Below, piece by piece: positions 29,061-38,059 of a stretch of DNA of 39,739 nt (position 1 is the first letter of the stretch; each line of letters starts with the position of its first letter). Location of the stretch: the IMG/VR virus record IMGVR_UViG_3300020411_000542, positions 1 to 39,739 of that record; one strand, 5' to 3'. Position numbers and translations under genes: made by a program. Under the pieces are notes generated by a model. The model did not search any database. It saw only the letters and a list, made by a program, of their open reading frames with translations, and was not told the origin of the DNA. Source of the stretch: a virus.

Positions 29061-29221
29061 AGTTTTCCTTTTAATTCTTGTAAATATTTTTCGTTTTCTT
29101 CTTGTTCGATTTGTTCTGGAGTTTTATTTAATTTATTTAATACGTAGTAAACAGCAGTGGCTCCAATAGCTATGCATATTATACCATAAACAAACATTCC
29201 TATACCAAAAATTGCTGTCAT
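29057..29221 (-). CDS. 54-residue membrane protein, candidate holin
   Basis: ATG at 29219-29221 overlaps the previous stop (TAATG). One long hydrophobic segment (residues 3-29, IFGIGMFVYGIICIAIGA onward) and a charged tail (EQIEQEENEKYLQEL). Small size and place between the XhlA-like gene and endolysin make holin or holin-helper most likely. Confidence 0.65.
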   Translation of the reverse strand: MTAIFGIGMFVYGIICIAIGATAVYYVLNKLNKTPEQIEQEENEKYLQELKGKL

Positions 29222-29400
29222 TATTTTGTTATATCTGTTAATAAAGTTATAAGAACAGCTCCCATTCCTCCAACTATCCAATACTCTAATCTTTTAATTC
29301 GTTCTTGCATCTCTTTTATTTGTTCAAACGTTTGCTTCTGCATTATTCTACAGAGCTTTTCATGAGATTCAATCCTTTGTAATGCAGATTTTTTAGTCAT
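29221..29400 (-). CDS. 59-residue XhlA-like protein
   Basis: ATG at 29398-29400 with AAGGAT upstream. An N-terminal charged coiled helix (SALQRIESHEKLCRIMQKQT, MQERIKRLEY) is followed by one C-terminal membrane segment (WIVGGMGAVLITLL), the layout of haemolysin XhlA/holin-associated proteins. First gene of the lysis cassette, next to the ejection-type protein. Confidence 0.75.
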   Translation of the reverse strand: MTKKSALQRIESHEKLCRIMQKQTFEQIKEMQERIKRLEYWIVGGMGAVLITLLTDITK

Positions 29401-29402
29401 AA

Positions 29403-32400
29403 TTATCCTTGTGGAAACAATATTTGCAGTTTTTGCGCTGTTGTCAAGTTAGAAAAAGACCCTGCTGCGTTAGGATTATTAACAATGTTTGCATCAATAC
29501 TAGGTAAATTTAACGACGTTGGTGTTGCAGGTGTGTCTTGTGTAATAGGTAATAATGGGTTTTCAAAAAATGGAAACGACGGCTCACTTAAAGATATAAT
29601 CCTCATGTCTGCAGACAATTGTGAAATAACAGGTAATGCATCTATTAATGGATTTGTTACACCTATCCTTGCTGCATTTTCTGCAAACGCTTTTCTTACT
29701 TCATCAGATAATGTTATCGGTCTAAAGATATTATTTCTTACTGAATTAACATCTATGTTAGATAACCTACCTGTTGCTGATCTATATGCATTTGAACTAA
29801 TATTTAAAATATCTGCAGCTTCTAAATCTTTTTGAAATTCTTTTCGAACACCAAACAAAGCTCTGTTTGCATTTAGATATGCATCAACAACATCTCTTGG
29901 TTCTATTGGTCCACCACGTAGTGCTTCTCTGGTAAACAGAGATCTAGATTCTCTAACACCTCTTTGATAGTTAGCCACTTTAAATTGTAAACCTCTTTCA
30001 GGATTTACTTTTACTTCTCTAAAACCAAACAAACCTTGAAACTCATCACCAAATTCAAACGTTTGTCCATACTCATCAAACTTACCTTTGGTTAAAACAT
30101 CTACAGATTCGATAGATTTATCTAATCGTTTTAATTGTTCAAAAGAAAATGGCATCTGTGCTCTTACTAAGTGTTTCATTATCTTAACACCCTTATCACC
30201 AGCTGTATCTTGTGGGTTAAAAATTTGAAAACCTTCTCTAGTTCTACCACCTCTAGCAATAAGATCTGCTACAGCTTCTGTCCAAATAGATTCTGATATA
30301 AATGGTTGTGCAAACTCTCTCATAGATATAAACGTACCTGCAAGAAAATCATCCATCATACCATCTTCATCTGTTCTACCATCAGCCACTTGATTTAAAA
30401 TAGTTTGCACAGGTCTAATTAATGTATCGTATGCATTAGCGTGACTAAAATCTATATATTTAAAATTACCTTGTTCATCTTTTATTGGCAGTAGTGTTGA
30501 GTTTTTTGACCAGTCAGCAACATATCTTCTGATAGCTTCTCTTTCCTCATCAGTTACATCGTAGATAGCTTGGAAAGCTTTTTGTGTTGCGTATGGTACA
30601 GCTGCAACTGTAGCACCAAAGCCAAATAATCTTGTGTATCCGATAGTCTCAAAAGGTTTTACCACCGTGCCATCAGCAAGTGTAAATGTTTCGTTTATCT
30701 CTCTAAGACCACGTCTTACAATATTTGTGCCTGTTCTAACTATTTCTGCAGGGAATGATACAAAGTTTCCAATAGGTAGTTTTCTTAATGACTTAACAAA
30801 ATCAGATACATAGTCGTAGTTTGGTATATTATTTCTTACAATGTCGGCTGCTTCTTCTTTGAAGAACTGGTCGTCAATAGTTATGTCTACACCGTTTCTT
30901 TTTATTACGTCACCTCTTTTGATACCTTTGGCTAGCATGTTAGATTCTAATCTAGATTTTTCCATGGCCCATGATGCTATCTTCCAGAAGTCATCTTCAG
31001 CTGTGTATAGATCTTGTGATACAGATTTTAATTTTGATAATGGTTTAAGTAACATTCTAAGACCTTTGTCTGATGTCATAGTCTCACCAAAGTTTACATC
31101 CTCAAGCAGCCTGGTTAGATCTCCTAATCTTACGTTAGAGTTTACAACACCTAGTTTTAATAACTCTTCGTATAGATCATTCTGTTGTCTTGTGCCTTTT
31201 AATGGTGTCTGTAGTGCTTGATATGCTTGTTTAATTGCAGCAGCGTCAGGTATAATACCGTTTGCCGTAGCAAATGCACCGGCAGATACAAAGTTTCTAA
31301 CGTGTGTTACCGGAGATAAAATTGTTTTTGCTATTTGTGATAGACCTTTTGGATATAATATAAGACTCTGATATAGTTGACCTAACATACCTGCTTTGTC
31401 AAAAGCAAGTGATGTGCCCTCTAATGCTTTGGCCATACCTGGTGTGGTATATAATTCATTAAGAGGATTTATAGATCCACCTTTGGCTGCAACGTCTAAA
31501 GATCTAGCTTGGTCTATTCTTATCTGTTCAAAGTCATCTCCAAATATTAATCTTGCTTCATCGTTTGATTTTGCAAACATAGGTTTTTTACCAGCAGCTA
31601 TAAGCTCATCATTTTTTCTAATAAGATCTTGAAAGAAAAGATTTCTTCTTGTGATCATAGATAGTTTAGCTGTGCCACCTAGTATAGTTTGCATAGGATT
31701 ATTTTGTTTACCTAAAAGTTTTTCAAATACTTTTCTGTCGGCTTCTTTGATTGCACCTGCAGATATTAATGCAGATCCTCTGTCTGTTACAACTTCATCT
31801 AGTGTAGTTCTGTTCACAAAAAAATCTGGTACCGAAAATATAGCATCAGATGGTTTATCCATTCTAATACCTTTTGGTAGTCTTGCAGTTTTTAATACTC
31901 TGGTTACAGCTTGCTCTGCCTGTAAATCTGTAAGTTCTTCACCTGCTTCTCTTGCACTAGATTTAAATACTTCTTTAGCTTCTTCTATTGCTTCTGCACT
32001 TGGCTTGTATCTTGCCCATGGAAAGATACTTTGGTTTTGAAATATATCGTACGTAGATCCAAGATAATTTTTAAATTTATTACCAAATAATTTTTTAAAT
32101 TCTTGTATTTCGTTTTTACCTAATGATCTTCCTAGTTTAGAAAATAAGTCTGCCCATCTAGTTCTTATTGCAGATAAACCACCAAGTATATCTGTAACAA
32201 CTTCATCCTCTACTTTTAAATCTTTTAATTTTTTAACTAATGCAGCTTTCTTTGTTTCATCTAGTTTACCAAACTGTGCAACACCAAGATCGTCTAATTT
32301 AGGATCACCAGATAATAATAAATCGTTTATTTCGTTTAATAATTTTTGTCTATCTTTTGCAGCAGCCTGATTAAACACAGTTCTTGCTGGTGGAAATACT

Positions 32401-33239
32401 TTGTCTATTGCTTGATCTAGTTCTCTCGATATGTTTCTTGCACCTGCAGCATCTGCAGCTCTCTCACCAATAGAAGTTCTCTCAAGATCAAAAAACTCTT
32501 GAGTCTTACCGCTTCGTGCCCTAAACCCCGATGCAATTCTATCTATAAATCTATCTAGTTTAGAATTTGCTACATCTAGTTGTTTGTTTCTGTTTGTTAG
32601 TTTCTTAACTAGTGTCCCTGTACCACCTATAACTCCAGTAAATAATGCACCTTCAAAACCAAACTTAACTCTGTTTAATAATTCTCTTGTTGCATCATCG
32701 TCTGTAGATCTATCAACTGCTGTTGGTCCACCAATAAGATCACCAAATGTACCAACTTTCTCCACATCACCTACAAATACACCTTCTGCTAAACCACCAC
32801 CTAATGCACCTGCAATAAATTTATTTGTCTTACCACGAGTGTTTAATTCTATAGCCTGATCCATACCTTTCTTTAAATTTGGATTAGACAGCTTTACATA
32901 TTTACCATTTCGTGCAGCTTTCATAGCATCACCTGCCATTCTAGATGCAACTTTAAAACCTATACCCCCTGGTATACCAATGTTTACTAACGCTTCTGTT
33001 ATTCTACCTGCAGCTGTTGCTTCTGCTTTTTCATCAAACTCTGTAAGATCATCAAAGTATTGTTCTACTCTTGCAGCTGCACCACTATCAACACCAAGAT
33101 CTAAAAGTGTTGCACCCAAAGAAAAGAAACCTTTTGGTATTGCAATAAGACCTGATACAACACCAGATAACACTGATTCTATTGTACTAATTTTATTATT
33201 GTTTGATTTACCGTAAAATACGTCTTCAATTGAAGCCAT
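29403..33239 (-). CDS. 1278-residue internal virion/ejection-type protein
   Basis: AGGAGG upstream. Very long, with Gly/Ala-rich hydrophobic segments near residues 20-50 (VVSGLIAIPKGFFSLGATLL), 140-150 and 195-215, many charged helices in the middle, a conserved-looking SLILYPKGLSQIAKTILSPV-THVRNFVSAGAF stretch around 650, and a Pro-rich C-terminus. This matches the giant virion proteins of marine podoviruses that I take to be ejection proteins; no lysozyme, transglycosylase or polymerase motif is seen. It is followed by the lysis cassette and preceded by other virion genes. Confidence 0.7.
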   Translation of the reverse strand: MASIEDVFYGKSNNNKISTIESVLSGVVSGLIAIPKGFFSLGATLLDLGVDSGAAARVEQYFDDLTEFDEKAEATAAGRITEALVNIGIPGGIGFKVASRMAGDAMKAARNGKYVKLSNPNLKKGMDQAIELNTRGKTNKFIAGALGGGLAEGVFVGDVEKVGTFGDLIGGPTAVDRSTDDDATRELLNRVKFGFEGALFTGVIGGTGTLVKKLTNRNKQLDVANSKLDRFIDRIASGFRARSGKTQEFFDLERTSIGERAADAAGARNISRELDQAIDKVFPPARTVFNQAAAKDRQKLLNEINDLLLSGDPKLDDLGVAQFGKLDETKKAALVKKLKDLKVEDEVVTDILGGLSAIRTRWADLFSKLGRSLGKNEIQEFKKLFGNKFKNYLGSTYDIFQNQSIFPWARYKPSAEAIEEAKEVFKSSAREAGEELTDLQAEQAVTRVLKTARLPKGIRMDKPSDAIFSVPDFFVNRTTLDEVVTDRGSALISAGAIKEADRKVFEKLLGKQNNPMQTILGGTAKLSMITRRNLFFQDLIRKNDELIAAGKKPMFAKSNDEARLIFGDDFEQIRIDQARSLDVAAKGGSINPLNELYTTPGMAKALEGTSLAFDKAGMLGQLYQSLILYPKGLSQIAKTILSPVTHVRNFVSAGAFATANGIIPDAAAIKQAYQALQTPLKGTRQQNDLYEELLKLGVVNSNVRLGDLTRLLEDVNFGETMTSDKGLRMLLKPLSKLKSVSQDLYTAEDDFWKIASWAMEKSRLESNMLAKGIKRGDVIKRNGVDITIDDQFFKEEAADIVRNNIPNYDYVSDFVKSLRKLPIGNFVSFPAEIVRTGTNIVRRGLREINETFTLADGTVVKPFETIGYTRLFGFGATVAAVPYATQKAFQAIYDVTDEEREAIRRYVADWSKNSTLLPIKDEQGNFKYIDFSHANAYDTLIRPVQTILNQVADGRTDEDGMMDDFLAGTFISMREFAQPFISESIWTEAVADLIARGGRTREGFQIFNPQDTAGDKGVKIMKHLVRAQMPFSFEQLKRLDKSIESVDVLTKGKFDEYGQTFEFGDEFQGLFGFREVKVNPERGLQFKVANYQRGVRESRSLFTREALRGGPIEPRDVVDAYLNANRALFGVRKEFQKDLEAADILNISSNAYRSATGRLSNIDVNSVRNNIFRPITLSDEVRKAFAENAARIGVTNPLIDALPVISQLSADMRIISLSEPSFPFFENPLLPITQDTPATPTSLNLPSIDANIVNNPNAAGSFSNLTTAQKLQILFPQG

Positions 33240-33248
33240 TTAATCCTC

Positions 33249-34475
33249 CTATACTACGAAGGCTACTTCATTACCTTTTTTCTCAACAAGTCTTGCACCG
33301 ATAACATATCTACCATCGTCTAGACCTGCACCTTTTGCAATCATGAAATCTATTTCATCTGCAGCAGGATTATCTTTTTTGAAATTGTTAAATAATTTAT
33401 CTTGTAATACACCATCGTATTGAACACCATCTGCTCTTAATATTGCTGCTGTTTGAGAACCACTTATAACTCCGTCTTTGGCTATTACTGCAGCTATCTG
33501 ACCAGAAGCAGTCGCTTGTTTTTCTGCTCTATCAAGAGCTTTAATTCTAGCTTTTTTAAGATCTCTATCTATAGAGTCCGCAGATGCCACATCTTTTTGT
33601 ATTTCACCTTTTAATATTGCAGCATCTATTTGTCGTTTAATATCAGCAGATTTATCTAAGTTTTTAGATATAGCATTTATAATTTGAGATTGTAAATTAC
33701 CTGATCTAATAGCACCTTTTAGATCTCCACCTTGTTCTTGAACAATTCTACTTGCATCTATTAATGAATCATATGCAGCGTCTTTTTTCATTTTGTCTAG
33801 ACCCATAAGTTCGTAGTATCTTTTTTTAGTTTTTTCTATTCTAGCGTCATCAATTTCTTTTTTCTTTTTTGGATCATCAACAACACTGCCGCCCGTTGTG
33901 CCTTCTCCTGCTCCTACCTCATCAACTCTTTTTAATTCAGTTGTATCACCTTCTTTTTTCTCAGGCATCTTATCTCTAAACGGATCAAATCTTTCGCCTG
34001 GTACTAAAAAGTTTGCAACTCCTTTAGCAGCTTCTATTGCAAGAGGTCCACCACCTGTGACTGCACTAGTTGCTAAACTTGGTGTTGATAAAGTTAAAAA
34101 GGGATTTTGTTTTGCAAAAGAACCTATTCTAAAACCAATACTTTCTGGACGAGTGGCCATAGGTAAACTCATACCACGTCTAATAGTTGCTAGATCTTTT
34201 GCTCTACGCATAAAACCTAGTTTACCTGGAGTAGCACCAAATGCTCTTGCTGCTTTAAAACCTCTTAAAGCTGCTGGACCTGCAATTCTAAGAGCTTGTA
34301 AACCTGCAGGAATTAAACCTAACAAAGGTAATGCATAACCTTGACGACCGCTAGAATCTGTGGGTGCAAGTGGACTACCAACTGTATTAACAGCTTGTGG
34401 CTCTTGCATACCATCCATGATACCCTCTTTGATAGGGCCACCCATTTTAAACATTGGTCTATTTAATGGTCTCAT
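33249..34475 (-). CDS. 408-residue virion protein with MFKMGGPIKEGIM start
   Basis: AGGT ribosome site just upstream. MRPLNRPMFKMGGPIKEGIM is a marine-phage N-terminal signature; a hydrophobic Ala/Gly/Leu-rich region (48-80) and a helical charged C-terminal half (215-360) follow. Gene order suggests an injection or internal head protein. The GGPIKEG motif resembles GGRV-type motifs elsewhere in the genome. Function not proven. Confidence 0.7.
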   Translation of the reverse strand: MRPLNRPMFKMGGPIKEGIMDGMQEPQAVNTVGSPLAPTDSSGRQGYALPLLGLIPAGLQALRIAGPAALRGFKAARAFGATPGKLGFMRRAKDLATIRRGMSLPMATRPESIGFRIGSFAKQNPFLTLSTPSLATSAVTGGGPLAIEAAKGVANFLVPGERFDPFRDKMPEKKEGDTTELKRVDEVGAGEGTTGGSVVDDPKKKKEIDDARIEKTKKRYYELMGLDKMKKDAAYDSLIDASRIVQEQGGDLKGAIRSGNLQSQIINAISKNLDKSADIKRQIDAAILKGEIQKDVASADSIDRDLKKARIKALDRAEKQATASGQIAAVIAKDGVISGSQTAAILRADGVQYDGVLQDKLFNNFKKDNPAADEIDFMIAKGAGLDDGRYVIGARLVEKKGNEVAFVV

Positions 34476-34478
34476 ATC

Positions 34479-35312
34479 TTACCTAAATTTACCGAACAAT
34501 CCGCCGATACCTAATGCTGTGCTTAAAGCTGTTGAGAATGGACTAGGAGTTGCAGGTGCTTGGAATTGTGGTCCTCCCACACCTCCAGCAAGACCTGTAA
34601 TTCCTGCTCCAAATCTATCTAATCTAGTAAATGGTTCAAAGGCTGCTGTCTGTGCTGCCTGTTGATCGGCTGCTAATTGTGATTGAGTTAATCCTTGTCT
34701 AAATGCACCAAGTTGACCTAAATTAGCTACATCTCCAGCTAAATTTTGTCTTTGAAAATTAGACAAACCTAATAGACCTGAAGCTATTCCAGATTGATTA
34801 GCAAAATCTTGTTGTCTTCTTGCTACTGCATCTGCAAAACCTTGTGCTCTTAATTGTGCTTCAAGTCCTGCTCTACCTAACGCAGTGTCAGCTAAGAACT
34901 GACCCTCTAATGCACCCTGTCTGCCACCGCCAAAAGCACCAGATGTAAATGCATCGTCTGCAATTTGTTGTAAACCAGTTGCTCGTGATCTATCAAACTG
35001 TCTTAATGTTTCATCAATAACTTGTTGTTGAAATGGTGATGTAAAAGCTGCAATTGATCCAGCCCCGGTCCCTGCTCCTGTTCCCGCTAACCCTGCTTGT
35101 GTCTGCAAAACATTTTGTGCTTGCTGTAAAAATGGTTGAAAAGAACCAATACCCTGTGTTGCTAAATTAATTGCTTGTGTTTGTAATGGGTCCTCGCCTG
35201 CAACAAATTGACGACCTGTAAACTGACCTGTATCTATAGGTACAGCTGTTTGTGCCGTTAACTGTTTGGCAAAATCTTTTCCTGCTTCTTGTAAATAATC
35301 TGGTAACGCCAT
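34479..35312 (-). CDS. 277-residue Gln/Ala-rich virion protein
   Basis: Composition is rich in Gln, Ala and Gly (FLQQAQNVLQTQAGLAGTGA, LADQQAAQTAAFEPFTRLDR) with long helical stretches and a hydrophobic C-terminus (STALSTALGIGGLFGKFR). Such proteins in podoviruses are often internal virion (gp14-like) or tail-injected components. It overlaps the upstream gene stop by a few bases. No enzyme motif. Confidence 0.7.
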   Translation of the reverse strand: MALPDYLQEAGKDFAKQLTAQTAVPIDTGQFTGRQFVAGEDPLQTQAINLATQGIGSFQPFLQQAQNVLQTQAGLAGTGAGTGAGSIAAFTSPFQQQVIDETLRQFDRSRATGLQQIADDAFTSGAFGGGRQGALEGQFLADTALGRAGLEAQLRAQGFADAVARRQQDFANQSGIASGLLGLSNFQRQNLAGDVANLGQLGAFRQGLTQSQLAADQQAAQTAAFEPFTRLDRFGAGITGLAGGVGGPQFQAPATPSPFSTALSTALGIGGLFGKFR

Positions 35313-36388
35313 TATACTATTCTACTCTCCAACATTTGTGCTTGATCGAACATTGCTTGTGCAGGATTTTCTTTACCCTGAGACTCTTCAGATATCATAC
35401 CACCTGCTTCTAAGTTGTCCATCATATTTTGCATAACTTCTGCACCTTTATCAATATCTCCCCCACCTGCATTCCTTACAGCGTCTGCTGTAAATACAAA
35501 TTCATTTTTGCTAAGTCTAGCAGGTACATCGTCAGCTCTCTCTTCTTTACCTATTGGTACAAAACCACCTTCTCTATAGTCTTTTTCCATACCACCTAGA
35601 TCCATGATACCGCCTTCTTTAGCGTCTGTAATACCTTTTGATATATTAAATTCTTCTCTTAACATTTCCATCTCATCCGCAGTTAATTCTTTTAATGGTT
35701 TTTGAAACATATCCATAGCCATTTTTTTTAATACCTCTGATTTAAAACCTTCACCTAGTACTCGTTTGCCCTGATCATATCCTTCTCTTGGTATGTCAGC
35801 TAATCCACCACCAGCAGCAAAGAAAGATGGTTGTACAAATCTTTGTTGTGGCATAAAGAATAAACCAGAGTCTGCACGAGATGCAGGGTTTCTATAAAAG
35901 TCCCTAGCTTGATCTCTAATGTTAGCTACCAGTGGCTGTATACCTGTAACATCTACACCCTCATCTATCTCCTCTTCATCACCACCCATTAAGAATGGTG
36001 CAGCTAATGCTGTAGCACCTAATCCTGTAAGCGCAGCTCTACCTAAGCTAAAATTACCTTCTGCATCTCTAACTAATGGTGAAAGAAATCTACCTTTATC
36101 AAACAATCCTCTAGCGGCGCTAAATATGCCACCATCACCCATAAATCTACCACTTAAAAAACCTGTAGGACTTCTACCAAATAATTTTGCAATACCTGGA
36201 CCACCAAATTTAAGAGCAGCTGCTCCTAAAGCAATCTTACCTAATGGTGATTTGACAACTTTTTTTACAGCTTTTTTAGCTTTTCTTACAAGTTTACCTA
36301 AAAAATAACCTTGTCTTGGCTCGTCTAGTGTCATGATACCTCCACCAGCTCGTAATTGTCTTTCCATCATACTTCTTGAAATTGCCAT
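35312..36388 (-). CDS. 358-residue virion protein with DDVPARLSKNEFVF module
   Basis: N-terminal basic region (KLVRKAKKAVKKVVKSPLGK), hydrophobic ALTGLGATALAAPFLMGG near 120, and a C-terminal module GGIMDLGGMEKDYREGGFVP...DDVPARLSKNEFVFTADAVR (about 265-315), a block I remember in many marine phage structural proteins. Its role there is unknown; assembly or tail-tip attachment is one guess. In the row of virion genes. Confidence 0.72.
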   Translation of the reverse strand: MAISRSMMERQLRAGGGIMTLDEPRQGYFLGKLVRKAKKAVKKVVKSPLGKIALGAAALKFGGPGIAKLFGRSPTGFLSGRFMGDGGIFSAARGLFDKGRFLSPLVRDAEGNFSLGRAALTGLGATALAAPFLMGGDEEEIDEGVDVTGIQPLVANIRDQARDFYRNPASRADSGLFFMPQQRFVQPSFFAAGGGLADIPREGYDQGKRVLGEGFKSEVLKKMAMDMFQKPLKELTADEMEMLREEFNISKGITDAKEGGIMDLGGMEKDYREGGFVPIGKEERADDVPARLSKNEFVFTADAVRNAGGGDIDKGAEVMQNMMDNLEAGGMISEESQGKENPAQAMFDQAQMLESRIV

Positions 36389-36431
36389 AGTTTATCCTTT
36401 TTATCGCCTTTTTTTCATATAATCAATACTT

Positions 36432-37250
36432 CTATCCTATTAAACTATATGCGTTTTTTGGTAAAGAAAGAGGAGTTCCTTTTTCTAGATTTTGTTGTAT
36501 ATCTCGTTTCATTAAATCTATCATTTGAGGATTTTTAATACCTAAATTTTCATATCCAGAATACATATTTTTAAGTGTTCTATCTAATTTAGTACCTGCA
36601 TTAAAAGCCATTAAATCATTTGATGGATATCCTACATCTATACCTTCTATTCCTGTATTCGTTATACCACCCATATTGCTTCCCGGATAATTAGTTCCAG
36701 TAATAGGATCTTCTTCATCTTCAAAGATACCAAGTGATTCAATACCACCAAAAAATGGGTTGATGCTAACGTTAGGTATAGTTCTTCCGTATCCTCTCAT
36801 TTTATCTATAAACTCTTCTAATGTATTCGACGATTGAAAGTTTTGAAATGTTTCAGGGACTTTGTCTCTCATAAAATTAACACCTCTAAACGCTAGTCCT
36901 AATGCAGGATTTACTAAACTTAATATGCCACCTAATACTGTAGATCCTATACCTCTCTTAAAACCTTGTGAGGTATCTCCTGCAACATTTAAATCTCTGT
37001 AACCACCACCAAAACCAAATAAACCTGGTTCTTTATATGCTTGTTGAAAAGTATCTACCTGTGGGTTTAAAACCTCTTTTGTAAATTGAGTAAATTTATT
37101 GCCGGCATCTCCACCTGGGCCTCTATCAACAGGACCGCTTTTTGCTGCTCCTGGAGCAGTGTCTTTTCTACCACCTTGATAACCACCAGCACCACGATAA
37201 CCTGGTCGTTTTTTACCTTTTTTCTTTTTTACTAATTGCATTATGCTCAT
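36432..37250 (-). CDS. 272-residue virion-region protein
   Basis: Very basic/Gly-rich N-terminus (KKKKGKKRPGYRGAGGYQGG), a hydrophobic segment around 105-120 (GSTVLGGILSLVNPALGLAF), then Asn/Gly-rich loops. Starts inside the upstream stop (ATGA). Unrecognised but clearly part of the structural operon. Confidence 0.68.
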   Translation of the reverse strand: MSIMQLVKKKKGKKRPGYRGAGGYQGGRKDTAPGAAKSGPVDRGPGGDAGNKFTQFTKEVLNPQVDTFQQAYKEPGLFGFGGGYRDLNVAGDTSQGFKRGIGSTVLGGILSLVNPALGLAFRGVNFMRDKVPETFQNFQSSNTLEEFIDKMRGYGRTIPNVSINPFFGGIESLGIFEDEEDPITGTNYPGSNMGGITNTGIEGIDVGYPSNDLMAFNAGTKLDRTLKNMYSGYENLGIKNPQMIDLMKRDIQQNLEKGTPLSLPKNAYSLIG

Positions 37251-37426
37251 TTAGTTTCTCCAAATAAATCAAGGCTTGGCATTACTACCTTAACATCTCT
37301 TCTAATATCTTCTTGAGGAATTCCTTTTACTTTCCATTCCTCGTCATTTTTATATATCTCACCTGTTTTAATATTACTAATAGTTTCTATTATTTCTTTT
37401 GGTTTTATGACTGGTATATCTTTCAT
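37247..37426 (-). CDS. 59-residue virion-region protein
   Basis: ATG at 37424-37426 overlaps the 113-residue gene stop (TAATG), and its own stop overlaps the next start (ATGA). Begins MKDIPVIKPKEIIETISNIK; the end has IRRDVKVVMPSLDLFGETK, a pattern I remember beside gp10-like genes in marine phages. Unknown function. Confidence 0.7.
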   Translation of the reverse strand: MKDIPVIKPKEIIETISNIKTGEIYKNDEEWKVKGIPQEDIRRDVKVVMPSLDLFGETK

Positions 37427-37767
37427 TATGTTGTTACCTCTCTTGGCTGTATTTCTAATATAGAAGCTATGACATGCAACTCGTTCGCGTCAGCAGCCTG
37501 TACTTTAAGCACTTCGCTCTCTTCCATTACAAGTGGATTAGTCAAAAGCTCTGTTGTGGTAATTGTTGCTATAGTCTTTGTTTTAAATAAACTAAATATA
37601 TTGCCACTAGAATCTACTAAAGTAACATCTATATTACAACCAGATCCAGAGTCATTAGAAACTAATATAGATTTTACCACAGCAGTTTTAGCACTTGGCA
37701 CAGTGTACAAAGTAGTTAGGTCCGTTGTGGTTAGATCTGCTTTTTTATTTATAAAACTATTTGCCAT
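37426..37767 (-). CDS. 113-residue beta-rich virion protein
   Basis: Thr/Ser/Val-rich with strand-like runs (TVPSAKTAVVKSILVSNDSG, NIDVTLVDSSGNIFSLFKTK) and a C-terminal LHVIASILEIQPREVTT. The pattern suits a decoration or tail-fibre-type beta sandwich. Starts through TAATG after the 54-residue gene. Not matched to a named family. Confidence 0.7.
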   Translation of the reverse strand: MANSFINKKADLTTTDLTTLYTVPSAKTAVVKSILVSNDSGSGCNIDVTLVDSSGNIFSLFKTKTIATITTTELLTNPLVMEESEVLKVQAADANELHVIASILEIQPREVTT

Positions 37768-37931
37768 TAATTTAAAAAGAAGTTTTGAGCTTCTACCTCA
37801 TCTTTTAACTCTTGCTGATATGTAGTATTTAATTTTTGTATAACACCATCTAAATCTCTAGTTTGAGCTTCTGCAACGGTATAATCATATTCTTGAGTAG
37901 GTCTTGTTAATACTTGCACTATTTTTGCCAT
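37767..37931 (-). CDS. 54-residue virion-region protein
   Basis: MAKIVQVLTRPTQEYDYTVA followed by EAQTRDLDGVIQKLNTTYQQ and a Phe/Asn end; a marine phage small protein, probably helical. ATG at 37929-37931 overlaps the previous TAA (TAATG), and its stop overlaps the next ATG. Function unknown. Confidence 0.75.
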   Translation of the reverse strand: MAKIVQVLTRPTQEYDYTVAEAQTRDLDGVIQKLNTTYQQELKDEVEAQNFFLN

Positions 37932-38059
37932 TATTTTTTCTTAACTCCTTTAATTTTTTTCTTATTTAATGTTGCATAAAAAACCTGTTCACCACGTTTT
38001 GCACCATATTGTTTTTTCATAGACTTCATTATTTTTTTACCTTTTTTATTTAATGGCAT
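37931..38059 (-). CDS. 42-residue Lys-rich protein
   Basis: MPLNKKGKKIMKSMKKQYGA and a tail VFYATLNKKKIKGVKKK, a very common tiny protein next to tail genes of marine phages as I remember. Both ends overlap neighbours (TAATG). Function unknown. Confidence 0.78.
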   Translation of the reverse strand: MPLNKKGKKIMKSMKKQYGAKRGEQVFYATLNKKKIKGVKKK

